64,000 nt of DNA from Hymenobacter piscis (GTDB lineage Bacteria; Bacteroidota; Bacteroidia; Cytophagales; Hymenobacteraceae). The notes under the pieces were generated by a model. It ran no database searches. It was not told where the DNA came from and saw only the letters and a list, made by a program, of their open reading frames with translations. The position numbers and the translations under genes were made by a program. The DNA lies in NCBI RefSeq assembly GCF_018760735.1, contig NZ_JAHHZN010000006.1, forward strand, positions 1 to 64,000. The letters run 5' to 3'. Below, piece after piece: positions 15,876-25,347 of this stretch; position 1 is the first letter of the stretch; every line of letters starts with the position of its first letter.

Positions 15876-16919
15876 ATGAAAATAGTAACTTTTAATGTAA
15901 AAATTGTTGCTACGCATTTGGCCGTCTGGCTGGTTTACATATTCTACGAATCTTCTCTGCTGATCTTGCTTAATGTTGGTGCTCTTAACTATTGGGAGAC
16001 ACTACTCAACTTCGTTATCTATGCGCTGCTCTTTTATGCCAACGCAGAGCTGCTACTGCCTTGGTTGGCCAGGAAGCGCAATTACCTACTGTTCGTAGTG
16101 GCTCTGCTAGCCATTTTTGCAGCTTACGTAGCACTGCGGGGTGGACTCAATATGTACTTGCTGCCCGAACTAGGCCAGCATATGCTCCGGCCCGTTAGCT
16201 CAGCCAAGTTATTCTGGGCGCAAACGGTGTCGCGAGGAATTTACTTTCTCATGCTCAGTTTTGGCTACTGGTTTGCCCGCAATGCGGTCATGCACGAAAA
16301 GCAACGCCGCAAGCAGGAAGCCCAATTACGCATCGCTGAACGCAACTTACTGGAAGCGGAGGTGGCTTTCCTCAAAAGCCAGATCAACCCTCACTTCCTG
16401 TTCAATGCCCTAAACTTCCTCTATGCGCAGGTGTATCCGCTGTCTGAAAGCGCGGCCAAGAGCATTCTGCTCCTTTCCAGCATTATGCGCTACGCGCTGA
16501 AAGAGCCAGAGGAGAGTGGTAAAGTAATGCTGGAAGAGGAAGTGTACCATCTGCAGAATTACATAGAAATCAATCAACTCCGCTTCGGAAACCGGTTGCA
16601 GGTTCAATTTAAAATAGAGGGAAGTCTATATTATCTGATGATTTTGCCATTGGTTCTCATTACGTTTGTTGAGAACTGCTTCAAGCACGGGGAACTGTTC
16701 GATGCAGACCACCCACTCATCATTCAGTTGCAAATGACGGACAACAGACTGTTGTTCTATACCCACAATAAGAAGCGACACGGCCCAAAAGAGAAAACGA
16801 CGGGTATTGGTCTGGCCAATACCCGCAAGCGGCTGGAAGTGATGTATGTAGGGCGCCACTCCCTGGTAGTGAACGACTCGGCCGACTTTTACACCTGTAC
16901 TCTTTCCCTAGATCTGTAA
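15876..16919 (+). CDS. LytS-type sensor histidine kinase
   Basis: 347 residues. About four N-terminal transmembrane segments (residues 10-140) are followed by a coiled linker and the His_kinase domain. The phospho-acceptor His is in SQINPHFLFNALNF (about residue 172). The ATPase has the reduced N box VENCFKHG and the G box TTGIGLANTRKRLE. Such kinases lack a large periplasmic domain and often sense membrane or peptide signals. Its gene is 4 bp from the response regulator and divergent from the precursor gene, so it is likely the cluster's own regulator, perhaps sensing the product. Confidence 0.92.
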   Translation: MKIVTFNVKIVATHLAVWLVYIFYESSLLILLNVGALNYWETLLNFVIYALLFYANAELLLPWLARKRNYLLFVVALLAIFAAYVALRGGLNMYLLPELGQHMLRPVSSAKLFWAQTVSRGIYFLMLSFGYWFARNAVMHEKQRRKQEAQLRIAERNLLEAEVAFLKSQINPHFLFNALNFLYAQVYPLSESAAKSILLLSSIMRYALKEPEESGKVMLEEEVYHLQNYIEINQLRFGNRLQVQFKIEGSLYYLMILPLVLITFVENCFKHGELFDADHPLIIQLQMTDNRLLFYTHNKKRHGPKEKTTGIGLANTRKRLEVMYVGRHSLVVNDSADFYTCTLSLDL

Positions 16920-16922
16920 GCT

Positions 16923-17654
16923 ATGATTTCCTGCCTCATTGTGGATGATGAACAGGGTGCCCTTGACATCCTGACATCTTACATCAGCAAGACCCCTTTT
17001 CTCTCACTCGCGGCCACCACCACCAATCCCCTGGAGGCACTCAGCTTAGTGCAGCAGCAGCCCATCGACCTGATATTTCTGGACATTCACATGCCTCAGC
17101 TCTCTGGTCTGGAGTTTATGAAGCTACTGGACGGCCGTAGTCGGGTAGTCCTGACGACAGCTTACAGCGAATTTGCAGTTGAGAGCTTTGAATTAAATGC
17201 CCTAGACTATCTGCTCAAGCCCATTGATTTCAGCCGTTTCCTGAAAGCAGCCCAAAAAGCCCTCAACATATTTACTGAACCCTCGCCCAAGTGGCAATTG
17301 CCCAAAGAGGATGAATATATCTTCGTCAAAACAGAGAATAAAGGCAAAATGCTGAAGGTCAGCTTTGATGAAATTGTATATGTGGAAGGGCTCAAGAACT
17401 ATGTGTCTATCTGCACTGGTGAAGACCGGGTGATTACTCTGCTCAATATTAAGGATCTGGAAGAAAAACTGCCCTCCGGACAGTTTATGCGGGTACACAA
17501 GTCTTACATTGTCTCGCTGAATAAAATACGGGCCCTCGACGGAGGACAGATTCTGTTCAAGGACATGAAGGCGTACGTCCCGTTAGGAGAAACGTACCGT
17601 CCGGCTTTTTTCAAGGCGCTGCAAGAGAAAATTATGAGCGGTAACCGGAAGTAA
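16923..17654 (+). CDS. LytTR-family response regulator
   Basis: 243 residues. A receiver domain with Asp54 in LIFLDIHMPQ and the T/K switch residues (VLTTAY, LLKPIDF) is followed by a LytTR DNA-binding domain (about 140-238, with IVYVEGLKNYVSI and MRVHKSYIVSLNKI). It is paired with the kinase 3 bp upstream. The 3' end overlaps the convergent lanB-like gene by 23 bp. Candidate targets are the three shared promoter blocks at 3.4, 13.9 and 15.5 kb (inference). Confidence 0.93.
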   Translation: MISCLIVDDEQGALDILTSYISKTPFLSLAATTTNPLEALSLVQQQPIDLIFLDIHMPQLSGLEFMKLLDGRSRVVLTTAYSEFAVESFELNALDYLLKPIDFSRFLKAAQKALNIFTEPSPKWQLPKEDEYIFVKTENKGKMLKVSFDEIVYVEGLKNYVSICTGEDRVITLLNIKDLEEKLPSGQFMRVHKSYIVSLNKIRALDGGQILFKDMKAYVPLGETYRPAFFKALQEKIMSGNRK

Positions 17655-20600
17655 GTGCGGCCGCTCGGCTCTGCTGGGAGTGATAATGACGGAATAGAAA
17701 GTCATAGATTACCATTTCGTGCAGCCGGGCCTGGGAAGAAATTAGCCGGTTCAGTAACATGTGCACGTAGCTGCCCAGTAGCTGATCAAGCGGTACTTCG
17801 AGGGTGCCGTTTATATGCCGCTGCAATAGTTGCTGGATAATCTGTCGGGCTGCCGTCGTACGGTGGTAGGTCAGGAGCGGCATTGGTTCGCCGGCCCGGG
17901 TAGCTTCCCGCTCTTCTAGTTCCAGAATCCGGTAAATGGCCGCGCGATGGTGCCGAAATTTGCTGTCGACCTGTAGTTTAAGGCTTTTGTCCATTCGGAA
18001 CTCCTGGGCAAAGGCTTCCTTGATACGGCGAAGTAGTTCGGTTTTCTGCTCAGTGGAATAGTGGAAGGCGTCCAACAACGTATCAACGATGCGGATGCTC
18101 CACAGCCAATAGGTTGCGTCAGCTTGGAGAGCATCTCCCTCATAAGCCAACAGGGCTACTGCGTACCGACTGTCGAGACAGAAAAGATCTTCGGCCAGTT
18201 CGATGGTTTGCGGGCCGTAGCGCTCCAGTTCGCGACAGTACGTCTCGGTTTGCATTTTCCAGACGTAGCCCGACGCAAGATGTGGTTGGAGATACTGCTC
18301 CACCAAGCGGATTACCTGCCCTACGTTGGCCGGATCGGGCAAGTGTAGGCGGACGCGCAGGTGGTCATCTGGATCGGCGTAGCGGATAAAGAACCACTTA
18401 TCAATGATGCCTTCGGCCTGCAGAGTTTCAGTGAGCGGCCTGATTACGCTTCCCAGAATCCGATTAGCTACCTGCTGACCACAGTAAAGCTTGGTATAGA
18501 ACCATTCCGAGCCTAGGGTGAAGTTGCGTTGAACGTGGGAGCCGGATAAACTAATGTGGGGTAAAGGTATGCGCGGGTAGCTGACGGTCTTTCGAAGAAG
18601 GGTGGCAACGAACTGGCTCACGTAAGGGTGCCCCGAGGCATCCGTCACCGGGCTCCGGGTAGTTGTTTCCTGCAGAAACTCCTTCAACTCAATGCTGGTG
18701 CGGCTTTTAACCAGATCCAACCAGGCGCGAACCGTGAGCGGGTTATGGGCATCAACCAGCAATTCATTATCACCATCGGCCAACGTGAAGAGTTCCGGCA
18801 ATTGCCAACGGGTCCGAAAGATCTCTAGATGTGGTATCAGATCTGCTGGCGAAGCTTTTACTAGTGTGGCCAAATCGGCAGCGTCCAGCTTCCATGAGGC
18901 AGGGCGTAAGACCACCTGCTCATAGGTCAGCCGAGGGAAGAACTTGGTCGGAAAAGCAGCTGCCTGCCAACTAAAGTTGAGTTGGGTCTGGAAGCCCTGC
19001 GTTTGCAGATCACACAGAAACTGATAGATGGGCAGGGCCTGCCGGGTGAAATTGTGGGCAGAGCTCAGGCGTGGAATGATGAGTTGATTTAGCCGACGTG
19101 AGCGCAGAATAAGCTTGCCAGCCCGCACCGATAGATACAAATCCTGCAAGGGAGTTTGCTGCTCCGCCGAAAGAGTGGACTGCGCCAGATAAGGAATTTC
19201 CAGATCACGCAGGTGAGGCCGCAACAGAATATTACCTACTCGGTTGGCGGGCAGATGGCATACTTCAGCGAATCGTACGTCCGGATTTCTTTCCTGTTCG
19301 AATTGAGTGGTGTCCCGCACAATCTTTCCAATGGCGGCATCCGCGTGCGCAAACCGCCCTAGCAAGTTGGCTGCACTCGCTCCACCCACCGATTCGAGTA
19401 CGAGTTGCTGGTTGGGACCCATGTGAAACACTACCGACAAGGATGCTGGCAAGGGCAGTGCTACCGGGGCGAAGCTTCGCAACTCATCCTTGGTGAGGTG
19501 AATAGTATATTCCTGGCTACGCTCGGCCTGCACAAGCTTCTGGTGAAGCAGTTGCTGAATACCGGCGGTATTGATAGTTTTACCAGCATCCGTTGGGGCA
19601 GGAGGAGCCAGATCGTGGACCAGGGACGCGTAACTCTCGCGCTTGCCGGCGTATCCAATACCACTCTCACTATCCAGCGCCTCAAGCAGGGGTACTTCCT
19701 GATCGGCGTAGCGAGCATAAAAGTGCTGCTGAAATGCCTTCAGCTGGTGGTGCTGGGTGGCTGGCACCAGATAAGTAAGTGCTTCAACGGCTGCCAGAAG
19801 CTGTGATTGAACTGATTCGGCCAGCGTGGCACCGCCCAGGTCATACGTGAGGTCGGTCTGGAATAATTTGCCGGCTTCCAAGGGTGCCTCTAATGCCGTA
19901 AGCTTCTGAATGATTTGCTCGTAGGAGTGCGGGGCATTTACGGAGCCAGGCCGGTCAAGCTCCAGCAAGTCACCTTGCACTGCTCGCAGTACGTGTCTGA
20001 TGCTAGCCAGCGGATTATTGGGCTGCTCCTGTTGCAGGCGATCCAGAACCTGGAGTACATGGGTCATAAACTCCGGCCCGGTAACTGTGGGCTCCAACTC
20101 GCTGACTAGCAGTTGACCTTCAATAAGAGCATCCACGAAACCCAACGTGTCTTCCAGCAGTAAATCGTCACTGAGCAGGGCTGTTGCGAGGGCTTGGCGG
20201 GTGATGCCTGGTCGACTATGGTCCAAGGCCTGCAGTAAGGTGTCGGAGCCTGTTACAGCACTAAGTTGATGGATCAAGGATGTCTGGTCGTATCGAAATT
20301 CAGTATACCGCACCTCCTCACCTAGGGCGTATAGACTACTGTTGGGGAAATAGCGGAGTTGTTGACGTACATCCGGGCGTTCTGCCAAGCGGCTGGCCAA
20401 GGCGCCCAGATAGTGCATATCCAAGCGCGTGTGCCGTCTGGCAGACTGGCTGCTCCGCACGATATGGGTATGCTGCCCCCAACTTGCTACGCCGCAGCCG
20501 GCGAACAACGCAAAAGGAGTGCAACGGCTACTCATGCGGCTGTAATAGCGACTGAGACTGGCAAATACTTTACTCAGCTTCTTTTCGCCCAAGTCTTCGC

Positions 20601-20775
20601 CGGTCTGAATTCGTTGGGCATCATCTGCCAGACTGACTGAAGCCAGGTAAAGGGCCTCCGTTAGAGCCGGATCAGCTAGTGCCCGCCTGATGGATTTCTC
20701 ATCAAACTTCCGCTGGAAAGGCTTTGCGGGCATGCGTACAACAAGAGAAGAATGAAAACAGTAGGTGTTTTCCAT
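17632..20775 (-). CDS. Full-length LanB-type lantibiotic dehydratase
   Basis: 1047 residues, covering both the glutamylation domain and the C-terminal elimination (SpaB_C-like) domain in one chain. The N-domain shows Arg80, Arg84 and Thr86 in SRMSSRCTPFALFAG, matching the NisB R-x3-R-x-T pattern. The C-domain begins near residue 735 (LGSEWFYTKLYCG) and ends with HMLLNRLISSQARLHEMVIY, which carries the expected His. It uses glutamyl-tRNA to dehydrate Ser/Thr in the precursor. It is transcribed from its own promoter region and converges on the regulator gene. No transporter or leader peptidase of the usual LanT type is encoded nearby. Confidence 0.9.
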   Translation of the reverse strand: MENTYCFHSSLVVRMPAKPFQRKFDEKSIRRALADPALTEALYLASVSLADDAQRIQTGEDLGEKKLSKVFASLSRYYSRMSSRCTPFALFAGCGVASWGQHTHIVRSSQSARRHTRLDMHYLGALASRLAERPDVRQQLRYFPNSSLYALGEEVRYTEFRYDQTSLIHQLSAVTGSDTLLQALDHSRPGITRQALATALLSDDLLLEDTLGFVDALIEGQLLVSELEPTVTGPEFMTHVLQVLDRLQQEQPNNPLASIRHVLRAVQGDLLELDRPGSVNAPHSYEQIIQKLTALEAPLEAGKLFQTDLTYDLGGATLAESVQSQLLAAVEALTYLVPATQHHQLKAFQQHFYARYADQEVPLLEALDSESGIGYAGKRESYASLVHDLAPPAPTDAGKTINTAGIQQLLHQKLVQAERSQEYTIHLTKDELRSFAPVALPLPASLSVVFHMGPNQQLVLESVGGASAANLLGRFAHADAAIGKIVRDTTQFEQERNPDVRFAEVCHLPANRVGNILLRPHLRDLEIPYLAQSTLSAEQQTPLQDLYLSVRAGKLILRSRRLNQLIIPRLSSAHNFTRQALPIYQFLCDLQTQGFQTQLNFSWQAAAFPTKFFPRLTYEQVVLRPASWKLDAADLATLVKASPADLIPHLEIFRTRWQLPELFTLADGDNELLVDAHNPLTVRAWLDLVKSRTSIELKEFLQETTTRSPVTDASGHPYVSQFVATLLRKTVSYPRIPLPHISLSGSHVQRNFTLGSEWFYTKLYCGQQVANRILGSVIRPLTETLQAEGIIDKWFFIRYADPDDHLRVRLHLPDPANVGQVIRLVEQYLQPHLASGYVWKMQTETYCRELERYGPQTIELAEDLFCLDSRYAVALLAYEGDALQADATYWLWSIRIVDTLLDAFHYSTEQKTELLRRIKEAFAQEFRMDKSLKLQVDSKFRHHRAAIYRILELEEREATRAGEPMPLLTYHRTTAARQIIQQLLQRHINGTLEVPLDQLLGSYVHMLLNRLISSQARLHEMVIYDFLFRHYHSQQSRAAALTSGYRS

Positions 20776-21019
20776 AGAAAATAAGCGACTTTACTCTGAA
20801 TATATGGCGTCATGCTATATAGCGAATTGTTGGGACTGAAAAGCAAAATCCTATTATTCGTACATCATATCCTGCATGCGGTACGTTGACAAATGGCGCT
20901 TATGTGCCAGCTGTTAGTAGCCGTTCAACCTAATCCAGGGCAGCGCAGTATGACCGTTTGGTAAAGCTGTCAGTATAGCAGGACATCTCTCGCAGCCCTG
21001 CTATTCTTCCCCCTCGCTT

Positions 21020-21430
21020 ATGCATTTTAGATTCATATTATCTGTTCTGGCACTTACCCTGCTGACTCACCTGGCCGCCGCTCAGGCCAACGACGGCTTT
21101 CAGCGGCGCGATGGCGCGGTGTTTCTGATCCGCAACGGCGAAATCCGGCCCATGCCCCACGATGTGCAGCTGCCCAACGGCCGCCGCGTCACGCGCGACG
21201 GGTGGGTGGTGGAAAAAGACGGCCGCCGCACCGAGCTGCGCGACGGGCAGGGGTGCAGCATGCTGGGGGAGGTGGCCACCGTGGAACGGGGCCGCACCGG
21301 CCGCCTTCAGCTCAGCGGGGCGTCGGTGGTGGGCAGTTCGGCCGGCGAGCCGGTCCTGGTCCGCTATCCGCCGGGGGCGCGCGGCAAGGGCAAGCACAAG
21401 GGCAAAGGCAAGCACAAAGGCCGGCATTAG
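21020..21430 (+). CDS. Secreted DUF6799-like protein with Lys/Gly/His tail
   Basis: 136 residues. It has a signal peptide (1-22, ending LAAAQA) and two copies of a short module typical of the DUF6799 family (RRDGAVFLIRNGEIRPM; DVQLPNGRRVTRDGWVV). The C-terminus is a basic repeat, KGKHKGKGKHKGRH, which could bind nucleic acid, polyanions or metals. Function unknown. It appears monocistronic. Confidence 0.75.
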   Translation: MHFRFILSVLALTLLTHLAAAQANDGFQRRDGAVFLIRNGEIRPMPHDVQLPNGRRVTRDGWVVEKDGRRTELRDGQGCSMLGEVATVERGRTGRLQLSGASVVGSSAGEPVLVRYPPGARGKGKHKGKGKHKGRH

Positions 21431-21493
21431 CGCTTGCGCCAGCCCCGGGCCGGGCGCAGTTAAATCCGGCGGCCTGAGTCAGCCGCGCCGGGT

Positions 21494-23476
21494 TCAGTCT
21501 TGCACTTCCTCGCCCTCGCGGTTGATATAAAAAGTACGGCCGCTCTGCCTGACCCGGGCCCGGCCATCGGCGTCGAAGTCGGTGGCGCTGGCGTAGCGGC
21601 CGAAAGGGGCTGTGCCCACGGTGGTATCGGCCAGGTAAGCGGGGCTGATGAAGGTGAACGCGCCCCTGGTTTTTACCCGGGCCAGCTCCTGCTCGAAGCG
21701 GTAAGCCTCCTGAAAAACGACCGGCTCCGGGGATTCTTCAGGCCCCTGGATGTAGTGCCAGCCCTGGCTGTTGAGCACGGCCGCGTAGCCCTCCGAAAAG
21801 TCGCGGGCGGCATAGTAGAAGGTGCTGAACTCCTCGGCTTCCTCGTTTACAAACGTGTAGAGGCCGCCCGCCCGCGCCCGGGCATAGCCGTCGGCGTAGG
21901 GGTAGAGCGCGTCGTAGGCGGGCGCCAGCAGCTCCTGCCCATCGGCCCCCACGAAACCGAATACCCCGTCCTGCTCCACCACGGCCCGGCCGGCCCGGAA
22001 CTCGCCGATGCTGGTGTAGTGGGCGGGCAGCAGCGTGTCGCCATCGGCGGTGAGCAACCCCTGGCGGCCATTCTGGCGGAAGGCCACGGGGACATCGGAG
22101 CTGCTGCAGCGGGCAATGCCCAGGACCAGCAACAGCGCCGCCCCGCCCGCGGCCACGGCGTAGCGGGGACGGCCCGCAAGCACCTGGCCCCAGCTGGCCG
22201 GCAGGTTGCGCCGGCGCAGCCAGCGGCCGGCCAGCGGCAGCCAGCGCGCCGCTTGCCCTGGCAGCGCCCCCGGGTTGGCCCGCCGGGCCTGGGCCGGGCG
22301 GGCTGGTAACGGCCCGGCCGCTTGCGTCGGTTCAGCGGCTGCCCTGGCGGGTGGGGCGGCCGGTAGGGTCGAGCTGACGGTGCTGGTAGGTGAGGTGGTG
22401 GCCAGGCGGGTGATGAGCTGTTCGAGTTGCTGAATTTTCTGTCCCAGTTCCTGATTGCGGGATTCCAGCTCGGTGCGGTAGCCTGCCATGGCCGATTCCA
22501 GGGCCTGCTTCTCGCGCTTCTCCGCCGCCAGCTGGGCCTGCAGATCGGGCGCTTCGGGGGCTACGGGGGCGGCGCGCAGCTGCTGCTGAAGCTGGGCCAT
22601 GCGGGCCTCCCGTTCCTCTTCCCGGGTTTCGAGGGCCTGTAGCTGTTGCTGCATATCGGCCTGGAGGCGCAGGCGCAGGTCCTCCAGGGCCTGCTTCTCC
22701 TGGTTGCGGGCGTCCAGGTCGATTTCGTAGCCCGTGGAGGTGCGGTCGAGCTCGTCCAGGTCTTCGGCCCCCAGCCAGCGCCAGAGCTGGCCGGCCTTCT
22801 GGCGCAGCAACTCGCTGGTGGTGGCCGGCTCGGGCAGGACTGCTGAGGCGACTTGGGGGGAGGGCGCGGCGGCCGCGGCCGGCGGGGCGGTCGTTGGGGT
22901 CGCCCCGAGCGCGGCGGCTACCTGGTCCAGGTCGGCGGGGGTGAGGTCGATTTCAGGAGTAGCCAGCTGGGCCAGCCGCCGCGTGAACCGGGCCGGATCG
23001 GGCAGCAGGTGGAAGGTGGAAGCGGCCGGCACAGCGGCCATGCGTGCTTCCACCTCCGGCCCGAAGCTGACCGGCGCCCCAAACAAAACCAGCCCCGTGA
23101 TGAAGTGCAGGTTGGCTGCCTCGGCCGGCAGCAGGTGGTGCAGCCGGGCGGCGAGGGCGGCGCGCTGCTGCTCAAAGCGCGCGAAAGGATTAGGGGCGTC
23201 GTCGGGCAGCTCCAGGGGGGCGCCGGCGAGGTACCACGGACCGGTGCGCAGATCCGGAATGTGGAGCTGGCCCCCGAGGGGCAGCAGCTGCACAATGGTA
23301 AGGCTGCGCGGGCGCAGAATAAGGCCGTCGAGCACCTGGCCGTCGGCCAGCGGCACCTGGCCCAGCAGCAAAGTGGCGGAGGCGCCTGCTTCGGCCCGCA
23401 GGGCGGCGGCTACGGCATCGAACTGCTGCTGGCGGACGGGGGAGGAAAACGGGGCAGACTGGTACTGGTGCAGCAT
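21494..23476 (-). CDS. NERD-like, coiled-coil, WG-repeat membrane protein
   Basis: 660 residues. The N-terminal 190 or so resemble a nuclease-related (NERD-like) domain. A Gln/Glu-rich coiled coil follows (about 255-365), then a Pro/Ala-rich linker, one transmembrane segment (YAVAAGGAALLLVLGIA, about 438-456) and WG-like repeats at the C-terminus (for example AGRAVVEQDGVFGFVGADGQ). The architecture suggests a membrane-anchored sensor or binding protein. Catalytic residues of NERD were not identified with certainty. A -7-like TACCTTGG is present just upstream of the start. Confidence 0.65.
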   Translation of the reverse strand: MLHQYQSAPFSSPVRQQQFDAVAAALRAEAGASATLLLGQVPLADGQVLDGLILRPRSLTIVQLLPLGGQLHIPDLRTGPWYLAGAPLELPDDAPNPFARFEQQRAALAARLHHLLPAEAANLHFITGLVLFGAPVSFGPEVEARMAAVPAASTFHLLPDPARFTRRLAQLATPEIDLTPADLDQVAAALGATPTTAPPAAAAAPSPQVASAVLPEPATTSELLRQKAGQLWRWLGAEDLDELDRTSTGYEIDLDARNQEKQALEDLRLRLQADMQQQLQALETREEEREARMAQLQQQLRAAPVAPEAPDLQAQLAAEKREKQALESAMAGYRTELESRNQELGQKIQQLEQLITRLATTSPTSTVSSTLPAAPPARAAAEPTQAAGPLPARPAQARRANPGALPGQAARWLPLAGRWLRRRNLPASWGQVLAGRPRYAVAAGGAALLLVLGIARCSSSDVPVAFRQNGRQGLLTADGDTLLPAHYTSIGEFRAGRAVVEQDGVFGFVGADGQELLAPAYDALYPYADGYARARAGGLYTFVNEEAEEFSTFYYAARDFSEGYAAVLNSQGWHYIQGPEESPEPVVFQEAYRFEQELARVKTRGAFTFISPAYLADTTVGTAPFGRYASATDFDADGRARVRQSGRTFYINREGEEVQD

Positions 23477-23621
23477 AGGCGGGCGGCGCGGGCCGCAACT
23501 TTCCGGCCAAGGTAAGCCGAGGAGCCTGTACGCAGGATCAGGCGCCGGGATATGCCAACTTTTCCGGCCGCGCAGCAGTATAGCCGGCTAGTTGTATTGC
23601 CCACCATCCGTTTTGCTTCCC

Positions 23622-24023
23622 ATGGATTCCACTGCCTCCACTCCCCAGAATACGCCCCTGCCCGCCGTGCCCCTCGACGTAACCGATCAGCAGAATTCCG
23701 CCCTGCTCACCGATACGCTCAACCTGCTCAGCGCCGGCACGCCGGGCAAGAACGATACCCACGGCCTGACCGAAATTGACCGGTGGACGGAAGTGCTGCG
23801 GGCCTCCGAGCGGCCCGGCCTCGCCAAAATCACCCAGGAGCTGGGGCTGCTGCGGGATCAGCTCCACGCCTCCGATACCCAAACCCACGATCTGGCCGAA
23901 ACTCTGGCTTCGCTGGGCAACGAAACGGCCAAAGTAGCCGAAGAAACGGCCGATAACTACCGCGCCCCCCTGACCCAGCTCAGTAAGCTGCTGATCAAGC
24001 TAGGCTCGGCCCTTTCGCGCTAG
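23622..24023 (+). CDS. Small helical conserved-type protein
   Basis: 133 residues from MDSTASTPQNTPLP. It is acidic and helical, with a heptad-like C-terminal half (LGLLRDQLHASDTQTHDLAE). It has no signal peptide and no known motif. A TTTTGC element 5-11 bp before the ATG suggests a very short leader. It is closed by a strong terminator. I do not recognise the family. Confidence 0.65.
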   Translation: MDSTASTPQNTPLPAVPLDVTDQQNSALLTDTLNLLSAGTPGKNDTHGLTEIDRWTEVLRASERPGLAKITQELGLLRDQLHASDTQTHDLAETLASLGNETAKVAEETADNYRAPLTQLSKLLIKLGSALSR

Positions 24024-24056
24024 ACTCCCGATCAATCTGAACAGCGCATTGCTGAA

Positions 24057-24103
24057 ATAAAAGCAGCCCCCGCACCTTGTAAAGTGCGGGGGCTGCTTTT
24101 ATT
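24057..24103. terminator. Strong bidirectional terminator
   Basis: A 16-17 bp near-perfect stem (AGCAGCCCCCGCAC and its complement) with A and T runs on the outer sides. It lies 34 bp after the stop at 24023. Confidence 0.9.
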
Positions 24104-24189
24104 CCGGTCGGGTAGGCGGTAGGGGCTTCCCAAGCGGAAAGCTCCTTCGGCCCGGGCTCAACAAAGCGGGCCTAAGCGCGGTTGTGGCG

Positions 24190-24197
24190 TACCTTTG
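24190..24197 (+). promoter_or_regulatory. -7 box TACCTTTG
   Basis: A perfect TAnnTTTG match 30 bp before the start codon at 24227. No clear -33 TTTG was found at the usual spacing. Confidence 0.55.
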
Positions 24198-24226
24198 CTG
24201 CTCTTTCTGCTTTTGCCCCTGCGCCC

Positions 24227-25240
24227 ATGCCTGCTTCCGCTCCCGCCGACCTTACGCTCTACGACCCCTTCGAAGGCATGCAGTTCAGCCCGCGGATATG
24301 CTTTCTGTGCGGGGCATCCACCGTGCCGGGCCAGGATTCGGTGCCGGTGTTTGCCGACTGGCTCCTGGACCGCTACCAACTGCGCGAGCGGTCCATCAAG
24401 CTGCTCGATATGAGCATTGTGGCCTATCCCGGACTGCGCATTGCCTGCTGTGAGCAGTGCCGCACCCGCCACGTGGAGCCCCTGGAGGCCCACCTGGAGC
24501 AGATCAGCCGCCAGGGCGTGCAGGGGTTCCGGGAGCTGGATGAGCAGCTGCTGTTCCTGTGGCTGGGCAAGATGTTTTACGGGGTGCTGGTAACGGAGCT
24601 GCTCAACGAGCTCGACCCGCTGGCCGTGCCCCGCTATCCGCTGGCCGAAAATGCCCAGATGCTGCGGCGCTTCCAGGCCTTCTTTCAGCCTTTGCAGGCC
24701 CTGCGCGTGCCCATGACGTATGAGGACTTCGTGCCGGGCTCGGTCTTTATTCTGGAAACCGACCCCGCCCAGGACGACATGCCCTTCGAGTACGACGACG
24801 ATTTGAGCACCATCGCCTTCAGTATCAAGCTCAACGAAACCGTACTGGTGGCCTGCCTGGTCGATAATGGCATTATCCGGCAGGCAATGCGGCAGGTTTA
24901 CCGGCAGGCCCAGCGCCCGCTGCATCCGGTGCAGGTGGCCGAGTTCAAGGCCCGGGTATACTATGCCGCCTACCTGCTCAACGTGGTGCCCGACTACTAC
25001 CCGCGCCCGGTACAGGCCGGCGACCGGGAGGTAATCATGGACACCCTCATCGACGATACCGTGGGGGATATTTTCAATCCCTGGGACAACAGCGCCTATG
25101 CCCAGTCGTTGCTGGAAATGTGGAAGCGCTGGCAACTGCCCCTGTCGGAAATCATGGCCCGGCCCGAGGAGCCGCTCTCGTTTCTGTACGACGCACACGG
25201 CCAGCCCCGGCACCTGGAGCGGTACCCGGAGGAATCCTGA
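24227..25240 (+). CDS. Unknown protein with two Cys pairs (HNH-like zinc site)
   Basis: 337 residues from MPASAPADLTLYDPFEG. Two cysteine pairs, ICFLCGAS (about 24-31) and CCEQCRTRH (about 77-85), bracket FADWLLDRYQL. The spacing and the xxWLLDRY element recall HNH-type proteins (CxxCG...EHxxPxWLL...CxxC), but the catalytic His is not evident: DSVPVFADWLL has no His. The rest is helical and acidic. It is probably a zinc-binding structural relative rather than an active nuclease (inference). Confidence 0.55.
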   Translation: MPASAPADLTLYDPFEGMQFSPRICFLCGASTVPGQDSVPVFADWLLDRYQLRERSIKLLDMSIVAYPGLRIACCEQCRTRHVEPLEAHLEQISRQGVQGFRELDEQLLFLWLGKMFYGVLVTELLNELDPLAVPRYPLAENAQMLRRFQAFFQPLQALRVPMTYEDFVPGSVFILETDPAQDDMPFEYDDDLSTIAFSIKLNETVLVACLVDNGIIRQAMRQVYRQAQRPLHPVQVAEFKARVYYAAYLLNVVPDYYPRPVQAGDREVIMDTLIDDTVGDIFNPWDNSAYAQSLLEMWKRWQLPLSEIMARPEEPLSFLYDAHGQPRHLERYPEES

Positions 25241-25304
25241 ATCGGGAAGGAAAACGGGGAGCGGAAACGAAAAAATCCGTTTAAAAGCAGGGTAATCGAG
25301 TAGT

Positions 25305-25346
25305 CAGCTAACAGCTAACAGCTAACAGCTAACAGCTAACAGCTAA
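25305..25346. repeat. Heptamer tandem repeat, CAGCTAA x6
   Basis: Six exact copies of CAGCTAA immediately downstream of the stop codon (25348-25350) of the minus-strand 3D-domain gene. Related 7-bp arrays occur at 37441-37482, 34461-34474 and 30564-30584. Confidence 0.97.
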
Positions 25347-25347
25347 C

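Noticed and set aside
20776..21019. Search for an additional, Cys-containing precursor in the gap upstream of the LanB gene
   Set aside because: Only very short frames or a frame overlapping the LanB start; none has a leader-like motif.
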